Notes: a model not told the origin generated them from the letters alone. Shown: positions 36,254 to 46,422, counted from the first letter of the stretch. The stretch: DNA of 64,000 nt from Phenylobacterium sp. J426 (GCF_024699945.1 NZ_JAJOMY010000001.1:1674001-1738000), one strand, 5' to 3'. A program made the numbers and translations.

Positions 36254-37693
36254 ATGGCGCTGGGATCCACCGACCGGAAGCTCTTTCTCGGCGCGCGGCT
36301 GAAGCGCCTGCGACGCGATCTGGGCCTCACGCAAACGCGCATGGCCGAGGATCTCGGCGTATCGCCCAGCTACCTCAACCTCCTGGAACGCAACCAGCGC
36401 CCGGTCACCGCCCAGGTGCTGCTGCGGCTCGCCGAGGCCTATGACCTCGACCTCAAGACGCTGTCGTCGGATCCGGAGTCGACCAGCGCCACGGGCCTCT
36501 CCGAGGTCTTCTCCGACCAGCTGTTCCGCGATCTGGGGGTCGCCCGCCACGAGATCAGCGAGGTGGCCGACAGCGCCCCGGCGGTGTCTGAGGCCATCGT
36601 CCGCCTTTACCGCGCCTACCTCGACCAGCGCCGCCTCGGCGAACTCGGCCATGCCGCCCGACCGGAGGAGGGCGCCTTCGAAAGCTCGGTGGTCACGCCG
36701 TCCGACTGGGTGCGCGACTACATCCAGGCCCAGAAGAACTACTACGCCGAACTGGAGGAGGCGGCCGACCGCCTCGTCACCGAACTCGCGCCCGAGCCGC
36801 AGGAGTTCGCCGCCGCCGCCCGCGCCCGGCTCCTCGAGCGGCACAAGGTGCAGGTTCGCGTCGTCCCGGTGGAGGTGCTTCCGGAAAGCGTCCGCCGCTT
36901 CGACTACCACCGCAAACGGCTGTTTCTCTCCGAGGTGCTGACGGGCGCCGGCCGTTCGTTCGCGCTCGCCTATCAGCTGGCGGTGCTGGAGAACGGCGAG
37001 CTTCTCAATGCGCTGGCCGACCGCGCCGCGCCGCCGGACCGTCCGACGCGCGCCCTGGTGAAGGTTAGCCTGGCCAACTACCTCGCCGCCGCGCAACTGA
37101 TGCCCTACCAGGCCTTCCACGAGGCCGCCGAGCGCACCGGCTATGACCTCGAGCTGATCCGCGCCCGCTTCGGCGTCTCCTACGAACAGGCGTGTCACCG
37201 GCTGACCACGCTTTCGCGCCCGGGCGCCCGGGGTGTGCCGTTCTTCATGGTGCGGGTCGACAGCGCCGGGAACATCTCCAAGCGCTTCGCCGGCGGGACC
37301 TTCCCGTTCTCGCGCTTTGGCGGCGCCTGCCCGCGCTGGAACATCCACTCGAGTTTCCGCACGCCGGGCCGCATCGTCACCCAGGTGATCGAGACGCCCG
37401 ACGGCCAGCGCTACTTCACCCTCTCGCGGACGGTGTCGCGCATCGCCACGCCCTACGCGGGGGAGGACTCGGAGCTCGCCATCGGCATGGGCTGCGAACT
37501 GAAGTACGCCGAACGGCTGGTGTATTCCCGTGGCCTGGACCTGAAGGACCCGGTCGCCACCGGCATCGGTCCGGCCTGCCGGATCTGCGAGCGGCCGGCC
37601 TGCCCGCAACGCGCCGCCGAGCCGATCACCCGGACCCTGACGGTCGACGACTTCACCAAGTCGATCTCGCCCTATCCGTTCGCCTCCACCTGA
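36254..37693 (+). CDS. ScfR/RamB-like transcriptional regulator of the glyoxylate shunt
   Basis: The 479-residue regulator has an N-terminal XRE helix-turn-helix (LGLTQTRMAEDLGVSPSYLN, residues about 25-45), a central region related to ImmA/IrrE proteins, and a C-terminal DUF2083 domain with Cys motif GPACRICERPAC. In actinobacterial relatives (RamB, PrpR) this type senses short-chain acyl-CoA, and the Cys cluster of PrpR holds an Fe-S centre. Divergent placement from aceA makes it the probable regulator of aceA-aceB. Confidence 0.88.
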   Translation: MALGSTDRKLFLGARLKRLRRDLGLTQTRMAEDLGVSPSYLNLLERNQRPVTAQVLLRLAEAYDLDLKTLSSDPESTSATGLSEVFSDQLFRDLGVARHEISEVADSAPAVSEAIVRLYRAYLDQRRLGELGHAARPEEGAFESSVVTPSDWVRDYIQAQKNYYAELEEAADRLVTELAPEPQEFAAAARARLLERHKVQVRVVPVEVLPESVRRFDYHRKRLFLSEVLTGAGRSFALAYQLAVLENGELLNALADRAAPPDRPTRALVKVSLANYLAAAQLMPYQAFHEAAERTGYDLELIRARFGVSYEQACHRLTTLSRPGARGVPFFMVRVDSAGNISKRFAGGTFPFSRFGGACPRWNIHSSFRTPGRIVTQVIETPDGQRYFTLSRTVSRIATPYAGEDSELAIGMGCELKYAERLVYSRGLDLKDPVATGIGPACRICERPACPQRAAEPITRTLTVDDFTKSISPYPFAST

Positions 37694-37785
37694 TCGCAGA
37701 TCACCCTCGGCCTGACGTAGGGTGACCCCTTTGCGCCTTGGCCGTTTCCGAGGCAGAAAGGCGTTTCAGGGGAGTAACATAGTCC

Positions 37786-39018
37786 ATGGCCCAACGGAGC
37801 GCGGCGACGCGATCAACGGACCGGTTCGAACGCAAGCGCGAGGCCATCCTGGATGCGGCCACCCGCATCCTGAACCGCAAGGGCGTCAAGGGGCTCACCC
37901 TCTCCGACGCCGCCGCCGCCGTTGACCTCTCGACCACCAGCGTCACCTACTATTTCAAGCGCAAGGACGACCTGGCCGCCGCGGTGATCACCCGCGGCAT
38001 CGAGGCCTATATCGAGATGGCCGAACGGGCCGTGGCCAAGCCGAACCCGGCCGACCGTCTGCACGAATTGCTGACCCTCTATTTCGAGCGCATGCGCCAG
38101 ACGGTCGTGGAGGACGCCCCGCCGCTGCCGGTGATCTCGGACATGCGGGCGCTAAACGAGCCGCGTCGCGAGGAGGTCGCTCAGGCCTACGGCCGGTTGT
38201 TCCGCAAGGTGCGGCAGATCTTCGACGCCCCCGACCTGGCCTGGATGTCGCGCGGCCGCCGGACGGCGCGCACCCGCATGCTGATCGAGCAGCTTTTCTG
38301 GGCGCACAACTGGCTGTCCAAGTACGACCCCGAGGACTACCCGCGCGTCCGCGACCGGATGCACGACATCCTGATCAATGGTGTCGCCACAGAGACGGAC
38401 GCCTGGACGCCCCAGCCGATCCGGATGGAGGAGCTGGCCGCCCGCGAGGGTCCGGAGCTGGCGCGCGAGACCTTCCTGCTGGCCGCCACCAAGCTGATCA
38501 ACCGGCGGGGCTACCGCGGGGCCTCGGTCGACAAGATCTCGGCCGAGCTCAACGTCACCAAGGGCAGCTTCTACCACCACAACGACGCCAAGGACGACCT
38601 GGTGGTCGCCTGCTTCGAGCGCACCTTCGAGGTCATGCGCCGCGGCCAGCGGCTGGCCCAGGAACTGCCCGGCAGCGAGTGGGACCGCCTGTGCGCCTGC
38701 GCCGCAGCCCTTTGCGAATTCCAGCTCTCCGACCACGGCCCGCTGCTGCGCACCTCGGCCCTCACCGCCCTGCCCGAGCAGATGCGCCGCGCCACGGTCG
38801 AGCACGCGAACAGGGTCTCGGACCGCTTCGCCTCGATGATCTCGGACGGCATCGCCGAGGGCTCGATCCGCCCGGTCGACCCGGTGATCGCCGCCCAGAT
38901 GCTCAACGCCACCCTGAACGCCTGCGCCGACCTCGGCGCTCTCGTCCCCGACGTCCGGCCGAAGGCGGCGCCGGCGGTGTTCGCCAAGCCGATGATGATG
39001 GGCGTCTTCCGCCACTAG
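37786..39018 (+). CDS. Double TetR-family transcriptional regulator
   Basis: The 410-residue protein contains two TetR DNA-binding domains in tandem. The first is REAILDAATRILNRKGVKGL with VDLSTTSVTYYFKRKDDL (about residues 20-68); the second is ETFLLAATKLINRRGYRGAS with LNVTKGSFYHHNDAKDDL (about 228-275). Each is followed by its own ligand-binding helices. Most TetR proteins have one domain, so this is a fused pair. A binding site is not evident in the 92-bp upstream region. It converges on the quinone oxidoreductase gene with a 4-bp overlap. Confidence 0.9.
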   Translation: MAQRSAATRSTDRFERKREAILDAATRILNRKGVKGLTLSDAAAAVDLSTTSVTYYFKRKDDLAAAVITRGIEAYIEMAERAVAKPNPADRLHELLTLYFERMRQTVVEDAPPLPVISDMRALNEPRREEVAQAYGRLFRKVRQIFDAPDLAWMSRGRRTARTRMLIEQLFWAHNWLSKYDPEDYPRVRDRMHDILINGVATETDAWTPQPIRMEELAAREGPELARETFLLAATKLINRRGYRGASVDKISAELNVTKGSFYHHNDAKDDLVVACFERTFEVMRRGQRLAQELPGSEWDRLCACAAALCEFQLSDHGPLLRTSALTALPEQMRRATVEHANRVSDRFASMISDGIAEGSIRPVDPVIAAQMLNATLNACADLGALVPDVRPKAAPAVFAKPMMMGVFRH

Positions 39019-40004
39019 GCGGTCAGGATCACCTTACCCACGTGGGCCCCGCCTTCGAGGTGGGCATGTGCGGCCGCGGCCTCTGCCAGCGGGAATGTGC
39101 GGTCCACCTGCGGCCGCACCTTCCCCGTCGCGATCCAGGGCCAAACCACCCGCTCCACCTCCGCCGCCAGCCGGGCCTTCTCGTCCGCGTCCCGAGGGCG
39201 CAGCGTCGAGCCGGTGATCACCGCCCGCTTCTGCATGATCCGGAAGATCGGCACGATGATCTCGCCGCCGGCCTGGGCGGCGATGTAGACGATCCGGCCG
39301 CCGGTCTTCAGGGCTTCGAGGTTCTTGGCGAAATAGTCGCCGCCCACCATGTCCAGCACCACGTCGACGCCGCCGTCCGCCTTCGCCGCCTCGGCGAAGT
39401 CCTGCGTCGAGGCGTCGATGGCCATGTCGGCGCCCAGCGCCAGCGCGGCGCGCGCCTTGTCCCCGCCGCGCGCGGTGGCGATCACCCGCGCTCCGGCGGC
39501 CTTGGCCATCTGGATCGCCGTGGTGCCGATGCCCGACGTCGCGCCGTGCAGCAGCAGGGTCTCGCCGGCCTTCAGCCCGCCATGCTCGAACACGTTGGCA
39601 TAGACGGTGAAGACGGTCTCAGGCAGGCCGGCCGCCTCGTCGAACGACAGGCCGTCCGGAATTGGCAGGGCATGGCGCGCGTCGCAGACAGCGTACTCCG
39701 CGTAGCCGCCGCCACCCAGGAGCGCGCAGACCCGGTCGCCGGGGCGCCATCGGCCGCTGTTGGCGGGGACCGCTTCGACCACCTCGCCGGCCACCTCCAG
39801 ACCCAGGGTCTCGGGCGCGCCGGGTGGCGGCGGATAGAAGCCGTTGCGCTGCACGACATCAGGCCTGTTGACCCCCGCGGCCCGCACGCGGATCAGCACC
39901 TCGCCCGCCTTCGGCTGAGGCGCCGGCAGACGCACGGCCTTCAGCGCCTCGGCCGGTCCGCGGCCGCCCTCGACGGCGATGGCGGTCATCTCCGTGACGG
40001 TCAT
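39015..40004 (-). CDS. NAD(P)H-quinone oxidoreductase (PIG3/MDR family)
   Basis: This 329-residue zinc-independent medium-chain dehydrogenase/reductase has the PIG3-type start GPAEALKAVRLPAPQPKAGE, NRPDVVQRNGFYPPPPGAPE, LGLEVAGEV, and the NADP site LLLHGATSGIGTTAIQMAKA. Such enzymes reduce quinones or detoxify enals. The ATG at 40004 has a GAGCGTC-type site. The 3' end overlaps the TetR gene by 4 bp (convergent). Confidence 0.9.
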   Translation of the reverse strand: MTVTEMTAIAVEGGRGPAEALKAVRLPAPQPKAGEVLIRVRAAGVNRPDVVQRNGFYPPPPGAPETLGLEVAGEVVEAVPANSGRWRPGDRVCALLGGGGYAEYAVCDARHALPIPDGLSFDEAAGLPETVFTVYANVFEHGGLKAGETLLLHGATSGIGTTAIQMAKAAGARVIATARGGDKARAALALGADMAIDASTQDFAEAAKADGGVDVVLDMVGGDYFAKNLEALKTGGRIVYIAAQAGGEIIVPIFRIMQKRAVITGSTLRPRDADEKARLAAEVERVVWPWIATGKVRPQVDRTFPLAEAAAAHAHLEGGAHVGKVILTA

Positions 40005-40098
40005 GTGACGCTCCTGTATCTTGCCCAGAACTTGCGCTGGCCTCGGTTGCGCGGTTGGATAGCGCCCATTGACGGGGGCCGAAAGGGAGAGACAGGCG

Positions 40099-40302
40099 AT
40101 GGAAGAGCCTGCTGACGTCCGGATCGCCCGCGGTCAAAGGCTTGCGGAGGTGGTCCGTGAAGATCTCGAGCTCTATGGCGCCGCCGAGCTTGAGGAGCGG
40201 ATCGAGATCCTGCAGTCCGAGATCGCCCGGGTGAAGGCTCAGCTCGACCGCAAACGGGCCGGCCGCGCCGCCGCCGACGCGCTGTTCCAGCCCCGGGCCT
40301 GA
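40099..40302 (+). CDS. DUF1192 family protein
   Basis: A 67-residue, mostly helical protein: DVRIARGQRLAEVVREDLEL followed by YGAAELEERIEILQSEIARV, the DUF1192 core, which is a short coiled coil. Function unknown; the family is typical of alphaproteobacteria. A start at 40099 (AGGGAG upstream) matches family length better than the ATG at 40069. Confidence 0.85.
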   Translation: MEEPADVRIARGQRLAEVVREDLELYGAAELEERIEILQSEIARVKAQLDRKRAGRAAADALFQPRA

Positions 40303-40418
40303 GTTCAAGTCACCGGCGCCGCGCCGTTTCGCCGCTGTCCGGCGGATGGCACGACGGTTGCACGGGACGGCGTTGTACGGATCAAAAGCGGCCAGAACGC
40401 GAAAGACCAGAACACCAG

Positions 40419-40943
40419 ATGTCCGAACCCAACGCCTTCGCCGCCGCTCCCGGGTCCCAGTGGCGTGCCGCCGTGATCCAGGACTTCGCCCGCTCCGAGC
40501 TCTTCGAGCGGACGTTCCAGGAGGGCATGGAGCTGGTCGAGGAGACCGCAGCCTACCTCGACGGCTCGGGTCGCCAGGAATCCAAGCTGCTCTCCCGCAA
40601 CGCCGCCCTGGCCTATGCGTCCGAGAGCATGCGGCTCACCACGAGGCTGATGCAGGTGGCCTCCTGGCTGCTGGTCCAGCGCGCGGTCCGCGAGGGCGAC
40701 ATGCCGCCCACCGCCGCCTGCGAGGATCGCTACCGGCTCGCCGAGGAACAGGCCCGCGAGGTCCACGAAGGCGCCGAGGACCTGCCGGCGCCGCTGCTGA
40801 TCCTGCTGGATCGCGCCGAGCGCCTCTACGAGCGCGTCCGCCACCTCGATCGCCGGATGTACGTCGAGAGCGCCGACGCCCCGGCTCCGGCGAACGCCGT
40901 GCTCAACCACCTGGATCGCCTGAAGAACGCCTTCGGGTCGTAG
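40419..40943 (+). CDS. rcdA: RcdA, regulator of CtrA degradation (DUF1465)
   Basis: The 174-residue helical adaptor belongs to the RcdA/DUF1465 family. In Caulobacter RcdA works with CpdR and PopA to deliver CtrA to ClpXP at the G1-S transition. Family features: FARSELFERTFQEGMELVEE, AAYLDGSGRQESKLLSR and AYASESMRLTTRLMQVASWL, with a C-terminal variable tail. This is a good marker for Caulobacterales-like cell-cycle control. It follows the DUF1192 gene by 116 bp. Confidence 0.9.
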   Translation: MSEPNAFAAAPGSQWRAAVIQDFARSELFERTFQEGMELVEETAAYLDGSGRQESKLLSRNAALAYASESMRLTTRLMQVASWLLVQRAVREGDMPPTAACEDRYRLAEEQAREVHEGAEDLPAPLLILLDRAERLYERVRHLDRRMYVESADAPAPANAVLNHLDRLKNAFGS

Positions 40944-40977
40944 CGGGCGGTCGCCTCCCCCTGCAGGGACCCGGGCT

Positions 40978-41343
40978 CTACTTTGTCTTCGCGCGGTTGA
41001 GCTCGGCCGCGGCCATCACCAGCGCCTTGAACGCCGCGGCGTCCACGCTCACCCCCTCGGGGATGTCGATGGCGCGGCGCGTCGCGCCCTCCAGGCTGGC
41101 GTTGAACAGGCGGTCGGGGTCCGGCAGGGAGGCGCCCTTGGCGAAGGTCAGCTTCACCACCTTCTTATAGGTCTCACCGGTGCAGAGGATGCCGGCGTCT
41201 TCCCACACGGGCGTGCCGCCCCACTTCACCGTCTCCACCACGCCCGGCACGGCCTCGCGGATCAGGCCGCGCATCCGCGCCAGGGTGTCACCCCGCCAGT
41301 CGCCCAGGCTCTCGATCTTCGCGTCGATCTCGGCTGCGCTCAT
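40978..41343 (-). CDS. DUF1801 domain protein (first of two)
   Basis: It is 121 residues of the YdhG/DUF1801 type: RMRGLIREAVPGVVETVKWG, GTPVWEDAGILCTGETYKKV, LTFAKGASLPDP. Members are small alpha-beta proteins without a settled function, often next to ArsR-SRPBCC pairs, as here. It is the last gene of the arsR-led operon, 10 bp after the second DUF1801 gene. Confidence 0.87.
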   Translation of the reverse strand: MSAAEIDAKIESLGDWRGDTLARMRGLIREAVPGVVETVKWGGTPVWEDAGILCTGETYKKVVKLTFAKGASLPDPDRLFNASLEGATRRAIDIPEGVSVDAAAFKALVMAAAELNRAKTK

Positions 41344-41353
41344 CGCCTCCTCC

Positions 41354-41758
41354 TCACATCCTTTCGCCCGGCAGCTTCGCCGCCTGTGTCACCCAGGCGG
41401 TGAACTGGGCCTCGTCGATGACGTCGTTCTCGTGTACGTGCCAGTACCGCGCCGACGGCGTTTTCGAGCCGACCGGCGGCGGCGGCTCGAGGAGCGCGCC
41501 CCGGAAGAAGGCCACCTTCACGTAGCGGTCGTAGCCGTGCAGGCTTAGGAACCAGCCCTCCTCGTCCGGCGCGCCATAGAGGGGCGAGTTCCACTTCACC
41601 GCCTTGCGCACCCCCGGCAGGGCCTGGGTCACCAGGGCGTCCAGTCGCGCCACGATCGCCTGCTTCCAGCCCGGCGTCGCGGCGATGTAGGCCTGGATCG
41701 GCGCCTCGCCGTAGCCCTTGGCGATCTGCGGGTTGCCTCCGGCCAGCAGTCTGGTCAT
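41354..41758 (-). CDS. DUF1801 domain protein (second of two)
   Basis: It is 134 residues, related to its neighbour: IVARLDALVTQALPGVRKAV, KWNSPLYGAPDEEGWFLSL, YVKVAFFRGALLEPPPP, then a C-terminal HVHENDVIDEAQ. The paralogous pair suggests duplication or heterodimer formation. Its start overlaps the upstream membrane-protein stop (41755-41758, ATGA). Confidence 0.87.
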   Translation of the reverse strand: MTRLLAGGNPQIAKGYGEAPIQAYIAATPGWKQAIVARLDALVTQALPGVRKAVKWNSPLYGAPDEEGWFLSLHGYDRYVKVAFFRGALLEPPPPVGSKTPSARYWHVHENDVIDEAQFTAWVTQAAKLPGERM

Positions 41759-41955
41759 GGCGTGCGCCGCAGATAGGGCAGGGCGAACATGTAGAGCCCG
41801 GTGAGCATCAGCGGGATCAGCGGGACCAGCGCCATCAGGCCGATCCAGGTCGCCTGCGCCCCCGTCGCCAGCGCGGCGATGTTGGCGATCACCGCCACCA
41901 CGAACAGGATCGACAGCCAGCGATGGATCTGACGGATCCGGGTGTTCCAGGTCAT
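41755..41955 (-). CDS. Small two-helix membrane protein
   Basis: The 66 residues include WLSILFVVAVIANIAALA and WIGLMALVPLIPLMLTGLYM as membrane helices, with an N-terminal basic amphipathic part (RIRQIHRWL). The start ATG 41955 has GGAGG upstream. Similar small proteins occur with ArsR/SRPBCC operons; function unknown. Translational coupling to the DUF1801 gene is by ATGA. Confidence 0.75.
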   Translation of the reverse strand: MTWNTRIRQIHRWLSILFVVAVIANIAALATGAQATWIGLMALVPLIPLMLTGLYMFALPYLRRTP

Positions 41956-41968
41956 GGTCGTCCTCCCT

Positions 41969-42373
41969 CTAGTCAATCCTGCCGAGCAGTTCGGCCAGGC
42001 TGTCGAAGAACCGCGGCCAGCCGCTCGTCGCACCCCGGTAGGCGCGCTCCTGGTCGGGTTTGAAGCCTACCTGTTCCATGCGCAGCCGGGCCCCGCCGGG
42101 CGTGGGCTCCAGCGTCCAGGTCACCGTGCTGACGAGGCCCAGGCCGTTCCAAGTGTAGGTGAGCGTCCGTTGGGGCTCGACCTCCAGAACCTCGCAATCC
42201 AGCACGCCCCAGTCGGCCGTGAAGTTGAAGCCGTGGCCGACTTCCGGCCGGAAATCGCTCTTCATCAGCCACTCGGCCATCAGGTGGGGCTGGGTGAGCG
42301 CCCGCCAGATCTTCTCGGGTGGGAACGGCAGCTCGCGCTCCACGACCACCGAGCGGATGTCGGCCTCACTCAT
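41969..42373 (-). CDS. SRPBCC (AHSA1-like) domain protein
   Basis: A 134-residue START/Bet v1-like ligand-binding protein with typical AHSA1 features: VERELPFPPEKIWRALTQPH, LMAEWLMKSDFRPEVGHGFN, LTYTWNGLGLVSTVTWTLEP, and the C-terminal GWPRFFDSLAELL. Its ATG overlaps the ArsR stop (42370-42373), so it is coupled to the regulator, a very common ArsR-SRPBCC pair. Confidence 0.9.
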   Translation of the reverse strand: MSEADIRSVVVERELPFPPEKIWRALTQPHLMAEWLMKSDFRPEVGHGFNFTADWGVLDCEVLEVEPQRTLTYTWNGLGLVSTVTWTLEPTPGGARLRMEQVGFKPDQERAYRGATSGWPRFFDSLAELLGRID

Positions 42374-42696
42374 TGGTCCATCCTCCTCAACAGGTCCTCG
42401 AGGTCGTCGAACTTGCGCTCCCAAAACCCTGCGAGCTCGCGGGTCCAGTCGACTAGCGGGGCCAGCGCCCCGATCTCGGCGCGGTAGTGGGTCTGCCGGC
42501 CGGCCTGGCGATCGCGCACCAACCCTGCCTGCTTCAGCACCGACAGATGCTTGGACACCGCCGGCTGGGAGACCCCCCGCCTGCGCCGTCAGCGCGCCCA
42601 CGGTCTGCTCTCCCTCGCGGCAGAGCCGCTCGAACAGCGCCCGCCGCGTGGGGTCTGCGAGGCTACGAAAGAGGTCGTCGGGGGGAGGTCACTCAT
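42370..42696 (-). CDS. ArsR family transcriptional regulator, two compensating one-base indels
   Basis: The protein reads MSDLPPDDLFRSLADPTRRA, FERLCREGEQTVGALTAQAG, VSQPAVSKHLSVLKQAGLV and ends in LEDLLRRMDQ. The frame needs one extra base in the run 42680-42685 and one fewer in 42573-42578; together they keep length at 108 residues. The winged helix is complete and no metal-binding Cys pair is seen, so it is of the SRPBCC-associated rather than arsenic-sensing type. An operator-like dyad sits just upstream. Confidence 0.85.
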
Positions 42697-42719
42697 AACT
42701 CTCCGGCTATGCGTAAACT

Positions 42720-42737
42720 CATAACCCGCGGATTATG
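42720..42737. promoter_or_regulatory. Candidate ArsR operator
   Basis: CATAACCCGCGGATTATG has matching CATAA/TTATG arms around CCGCGG, 24 bp upstream of the ArsR ATG, where autoregulating ArsR repressors bind. Confidence 0.55.
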
Positions 42738-42870
42738 AATTTGCAACGACCCCGTAGAAATACGCCAGCAAAGCTTGGCCGGCGCGAGACGGTTGTTGTA
42801 GGACCTGCACTTTAGGTTGTGGCCTGTCGCCCTGTTCCGGCGGGTCCCGCGTGAGGGAGGGGATCCGCGC

Positions 42871-45800
42871 ATGACGACCTCAGCCACCATCGGCGCTTCA
42901 GGCGTCAGCTACATCGACGCTCTGCTGTCGGGCGTGAAGTGGGGCGGCGGGGCGCTCACCATCCACTTCGCCACCTCATCCGCCTCGCTCGGCTACGCCC
43001 TCGGCGACAACAGCGCCTTCGCGGCGCTGTCGGGCCTCGAGGTCACCGCCTTCAAGTCGATCCTCGCACGGTGGGCGGAGGTCTCCGGACTGACCTTCAC
43101 CGAAGTGGCCGACCCTGCGCAGGCGGACCTGTCGATCTACTGGTATCGCGCGGCGGACAATCCCACGGCGCGCGCGTTCGGCCCGGGCAATACGGCGCTG
43201 GCCGGCGACATCCAACTCGGCAGCGGGATCAGCGGGACCGACCTCACGCAGGCCGGGTCCTACAGCTACTTCATGGCGCTCCAGCAGATCGCCGTGGCCC
43301 TTGGGCTCAAGGACCCCGGCGCCGCCGCTGCGGGATTCCCGGAAGACGACGCCATGGCCGTCCCGGAGTCCGTCTTGAGCTCCGTCAGCTACGAGGGCGG
43401 ATCCTCGGCTGCCTACACGATCGGCGCCGGCAGCTACCCGGCCATGCCGATGCTGAACGACATCGCCGCGATCCAGCACCTCTACGGCGTCAACACGAAT
43501 GCACTGACCGGCAGCATCGGCGACACCACCTACACCTTCGATCCGAGCGCCGCGGTGATCTTCCGCGCATTGTGGGACGGCGGGGGCTTCGACACGATCA
43601 ACTTCGCCAGCTACAGCGTCGGTCTCTCCCTCGACCTGCGGCCCGGCCATTGGAGCAATCTCGGCGGGCAGTACGCGACGCTGGATGCCGGTGACGCCGC
43701 CGTGAAGCCGCCGGGCAACATCGTGCTGCCTTACCTCCACAATGGCGGCGGGTATCGGATCGAGGCGGCCTATGGCGGCTCAGGCGACGACCTGATCCAG
43801 GGCAATGACGTCGACAACCTGCTGCGCGGCAACGGCGGAAACGACACGCTCAGGGGCGGCGGCGGGGTTGACACCCTGGTGGGCGGCGCCGGCTCCGACG
43901 CCTTCGACGTCTCCGAAGGTCTGGCCGGCGCGGTGCAGATCTCGGACTTCGTCGCCGGCGACCGCATCATCCTGCCGTTCGCGCCTTCGGGCGGGATCAG
44001 CCGGAGCGACGGCGCCGCCCTGACGGCGGGCCAGGTCTCGATCAGCTTCAACGGCTTCTACAGCGTCCTGAATGTCGGGCTCGACGCCACGCCCGGATAC
44101 GACCTGCGCATCGTGCTGGCGAACAGTACGGTCTTCGACAACCTCAACCTGTCCGGCGACACGATCACCTACCAGGCGGACACTGTCGCACCGACGCTGA
44201 CGGCCGTCTCTGGGCCGGCGGACAACGCCGTGAAGGTTCCACTGGACGCCACGCCGACGCTGCACTTCAGCGAGCGTCTCCTGCCCGGGACCGGGAGCTT
44301 CCAGGTGTACAACGTGACCGACGGCGCGGTCGTGCAGACCATCGCAGTCGGCTCAGGCGCCGTCAGCGGCTGGGGCACGGAACAGCTGACCCTGCAGCTC
44401 GCCGCCTTGCCCGAGGGCAAGATCATCGCCATCCGCTGGGACGCAGGCGTCGTGACCGACCTGTCCGGCAATGCGCTCGCCGCCGGCAACAGCGGCGACA
44501 CCCTCTACAGCTTCACGACGAACATCCGGCCCACCGCGTCCGCCAGCGCCGGAGACCTGAACGTCGCAGCGGCCGGCGGCTCCAGCTACAGCTTCACCGT
44601 CACCTACAGCGACGCCGACGGGACGATCGACGGTGCGACCATCGGGCTCGACGACGTGACCGTCACCGCCCCGGACGCCAGCACCCTGACCGTCACCGGC
44701 TTCACCTGGAACGCCGGCGCGCGCACTGCGACCTACACCGTCGCCGCCCCTGGCGGGACGTGGTCGGCCGCGGCCGACGGCGTCTATCGGATCGGGCTGG
44801 TCGGCGGCGCGGTGCGCGACGACACCGGCGACGCGGTCGCCGCCGTGGGCGCCCTGGCCGAGTTCGAGGTCGATATGACGCCGCCGGCCATGCCGACCGT
44901 CGCCCTCGCCGAGGACACAGGTCGCCTGAACAACGACCGCATCACCTCGAACGGCGAGATCATGGTGAGCGGTCTGGAGCCCGGCGCGACGTTCCAGTTC
45001 TCTACCGACAGCGGCGGTCAGTGGACCACCGGCGGCGGAACGAGCTTCACCCTCCCGGCCGGGTCCTATGGCGCCGGCGTCGTTCGGGTGCGTCAGGTGG
45101 ATGCGGCCGGCAATGAAGGCCCCGCCTGGAACCTCGCGGCGGTCACGGTCGACGCCACGGCGCCGCGCGTCCTTTCCGTCGAACGCGACACGCCCACAGG
45201 CGAGCTGACCAACGCCGACATCATCAGCTTCCGGGTGACCTTCGACGAGGAGGTTTACGGCCTCGCATCCGGGGTGACCCTGACCGGAACCACGGCCACC
45301 CTCAGCGGCTCCAGCGCCAACGGCCTGACCTATGTCTTCACCTTCTCGGGCGGCGACCTGGCCAACCTCAACGGCGTCGTTGGGCTCAGCTTCAGCGGTC
45401 CGTTCGCCGACGCCGCCGGCAACGCGCTGACGACGACGGTCGTCGGCGCGGACCAGAGCTACACTTTGGACAACCGCGCGCCTCAGCTCTCCTCCGCCAC
45501 GGTCCAGGGGCCACGCTGACGCTCACCTTCGACGAGGCGATGCAGGCGGCGAGCGCGGCCGGCGTCACGGTCACGGCCGGCGGCGGCCAGGTGGCGGTGA
45601 ACGGGGTATCGGTCTCGGGGGCAGCCGTCGTCCTGACTCTTGCTGCGCCCGTGGCGGCCGGCGCAGCCGTCTCGCTCCAGTACGACGGCGCCAGCGGGGT
45701 CGTCCTAGATCTCGCGGGCAATGCGATCGGGATCACCAGTGTCGCGGTCCAGAACCTCACCGCGGCGCCTGAACCGGAGGCGCCGCCTCCGCCGCCGCCC

Positions 45801-46403
45801 ATCACCGGCAGCGCGGGCGACGACGTCGTGTTCCTCGTCGGCGGCGGCGCGACCTTCAGCGCCGGCGATGGCGCCGACGTGGTCACCGGCGGCGGCGGCG
45901 ACGACTGGATCCACGGCAACATGGGCGAGGACACCATCCGGGGCGGCCTCGGGAACGACATCGTCCACGGCGGCCAGGGGCGGGACGCGCTTTACGGCGA
46001 CGACGGCGACGATGTCCTGTTCGGCGATAGGGGCGACGACTTCGTCCACGGCGGGCGAGGCGACGACGTGATCGATGGCGGCGATGGCGCAGATATCCTG
46101 GCCGGCGGCCAGGGTAACGATGTGCTGCGCGGCGGGGACGGCGGCGATGTTCTCGCCGGCGATCGTGGCGACGATACGCTTGTCGGCGGCGCTGGCGCCG
46201 ACCTGTTCCGCTTCGCCCCGGGCGGCGGAGCCGACATCATCACCGACTTCAGCGTAGCCGAAGGCGACGTCCTCCTCGTCGAGGGCCCTTACACCCTGTT
46301 CCAGCGAGGTGCGGACGTCGTCGTCGATCTGGGCGACGGCGGCACGGTCACGGTGCAGAACGCCCAGCTGGCGTGGCTGCCCGCCGGCTGGATCCTGAGC
46401 TGA
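42871..46403 (+). CDS. Large RTX protein with degenerate serralysin-like domain, one-base deletion
   Basis: The 1,177-residue protein starts with a serralysin-like domain: LTFTEVADPAQADLSIYWYR, and PAMPMLNDIAAIQHLYGVN. Where peptidases have HExxHxxGxxH it reads LQQIAVALGLKDPG (Q138, Q139, V142, D148), so all zinc ligands are gone. RTX repeats (GGSGDDLIQGND) follow, then several Ig-like domains, then about 10 more RTX nonapeptides (GGxGxDxLxGG). There is no N-terminal signal, so type I secretion is expected. The frame breaks at the G run 45507-45510 (one G missing). It is probably a structural or adhesive surface protein. Confidence 0.85.
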
Positions 46404-46422
46404 CCGCGCCTGCACGCGCGAA

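Noticed and set aside
45540..46403. The second RTX frame as a separate secreted gene
   Set aside because: It continues the Ig-like domain of the previous frame exactly after one missing G, with no ribosome site or independent start.
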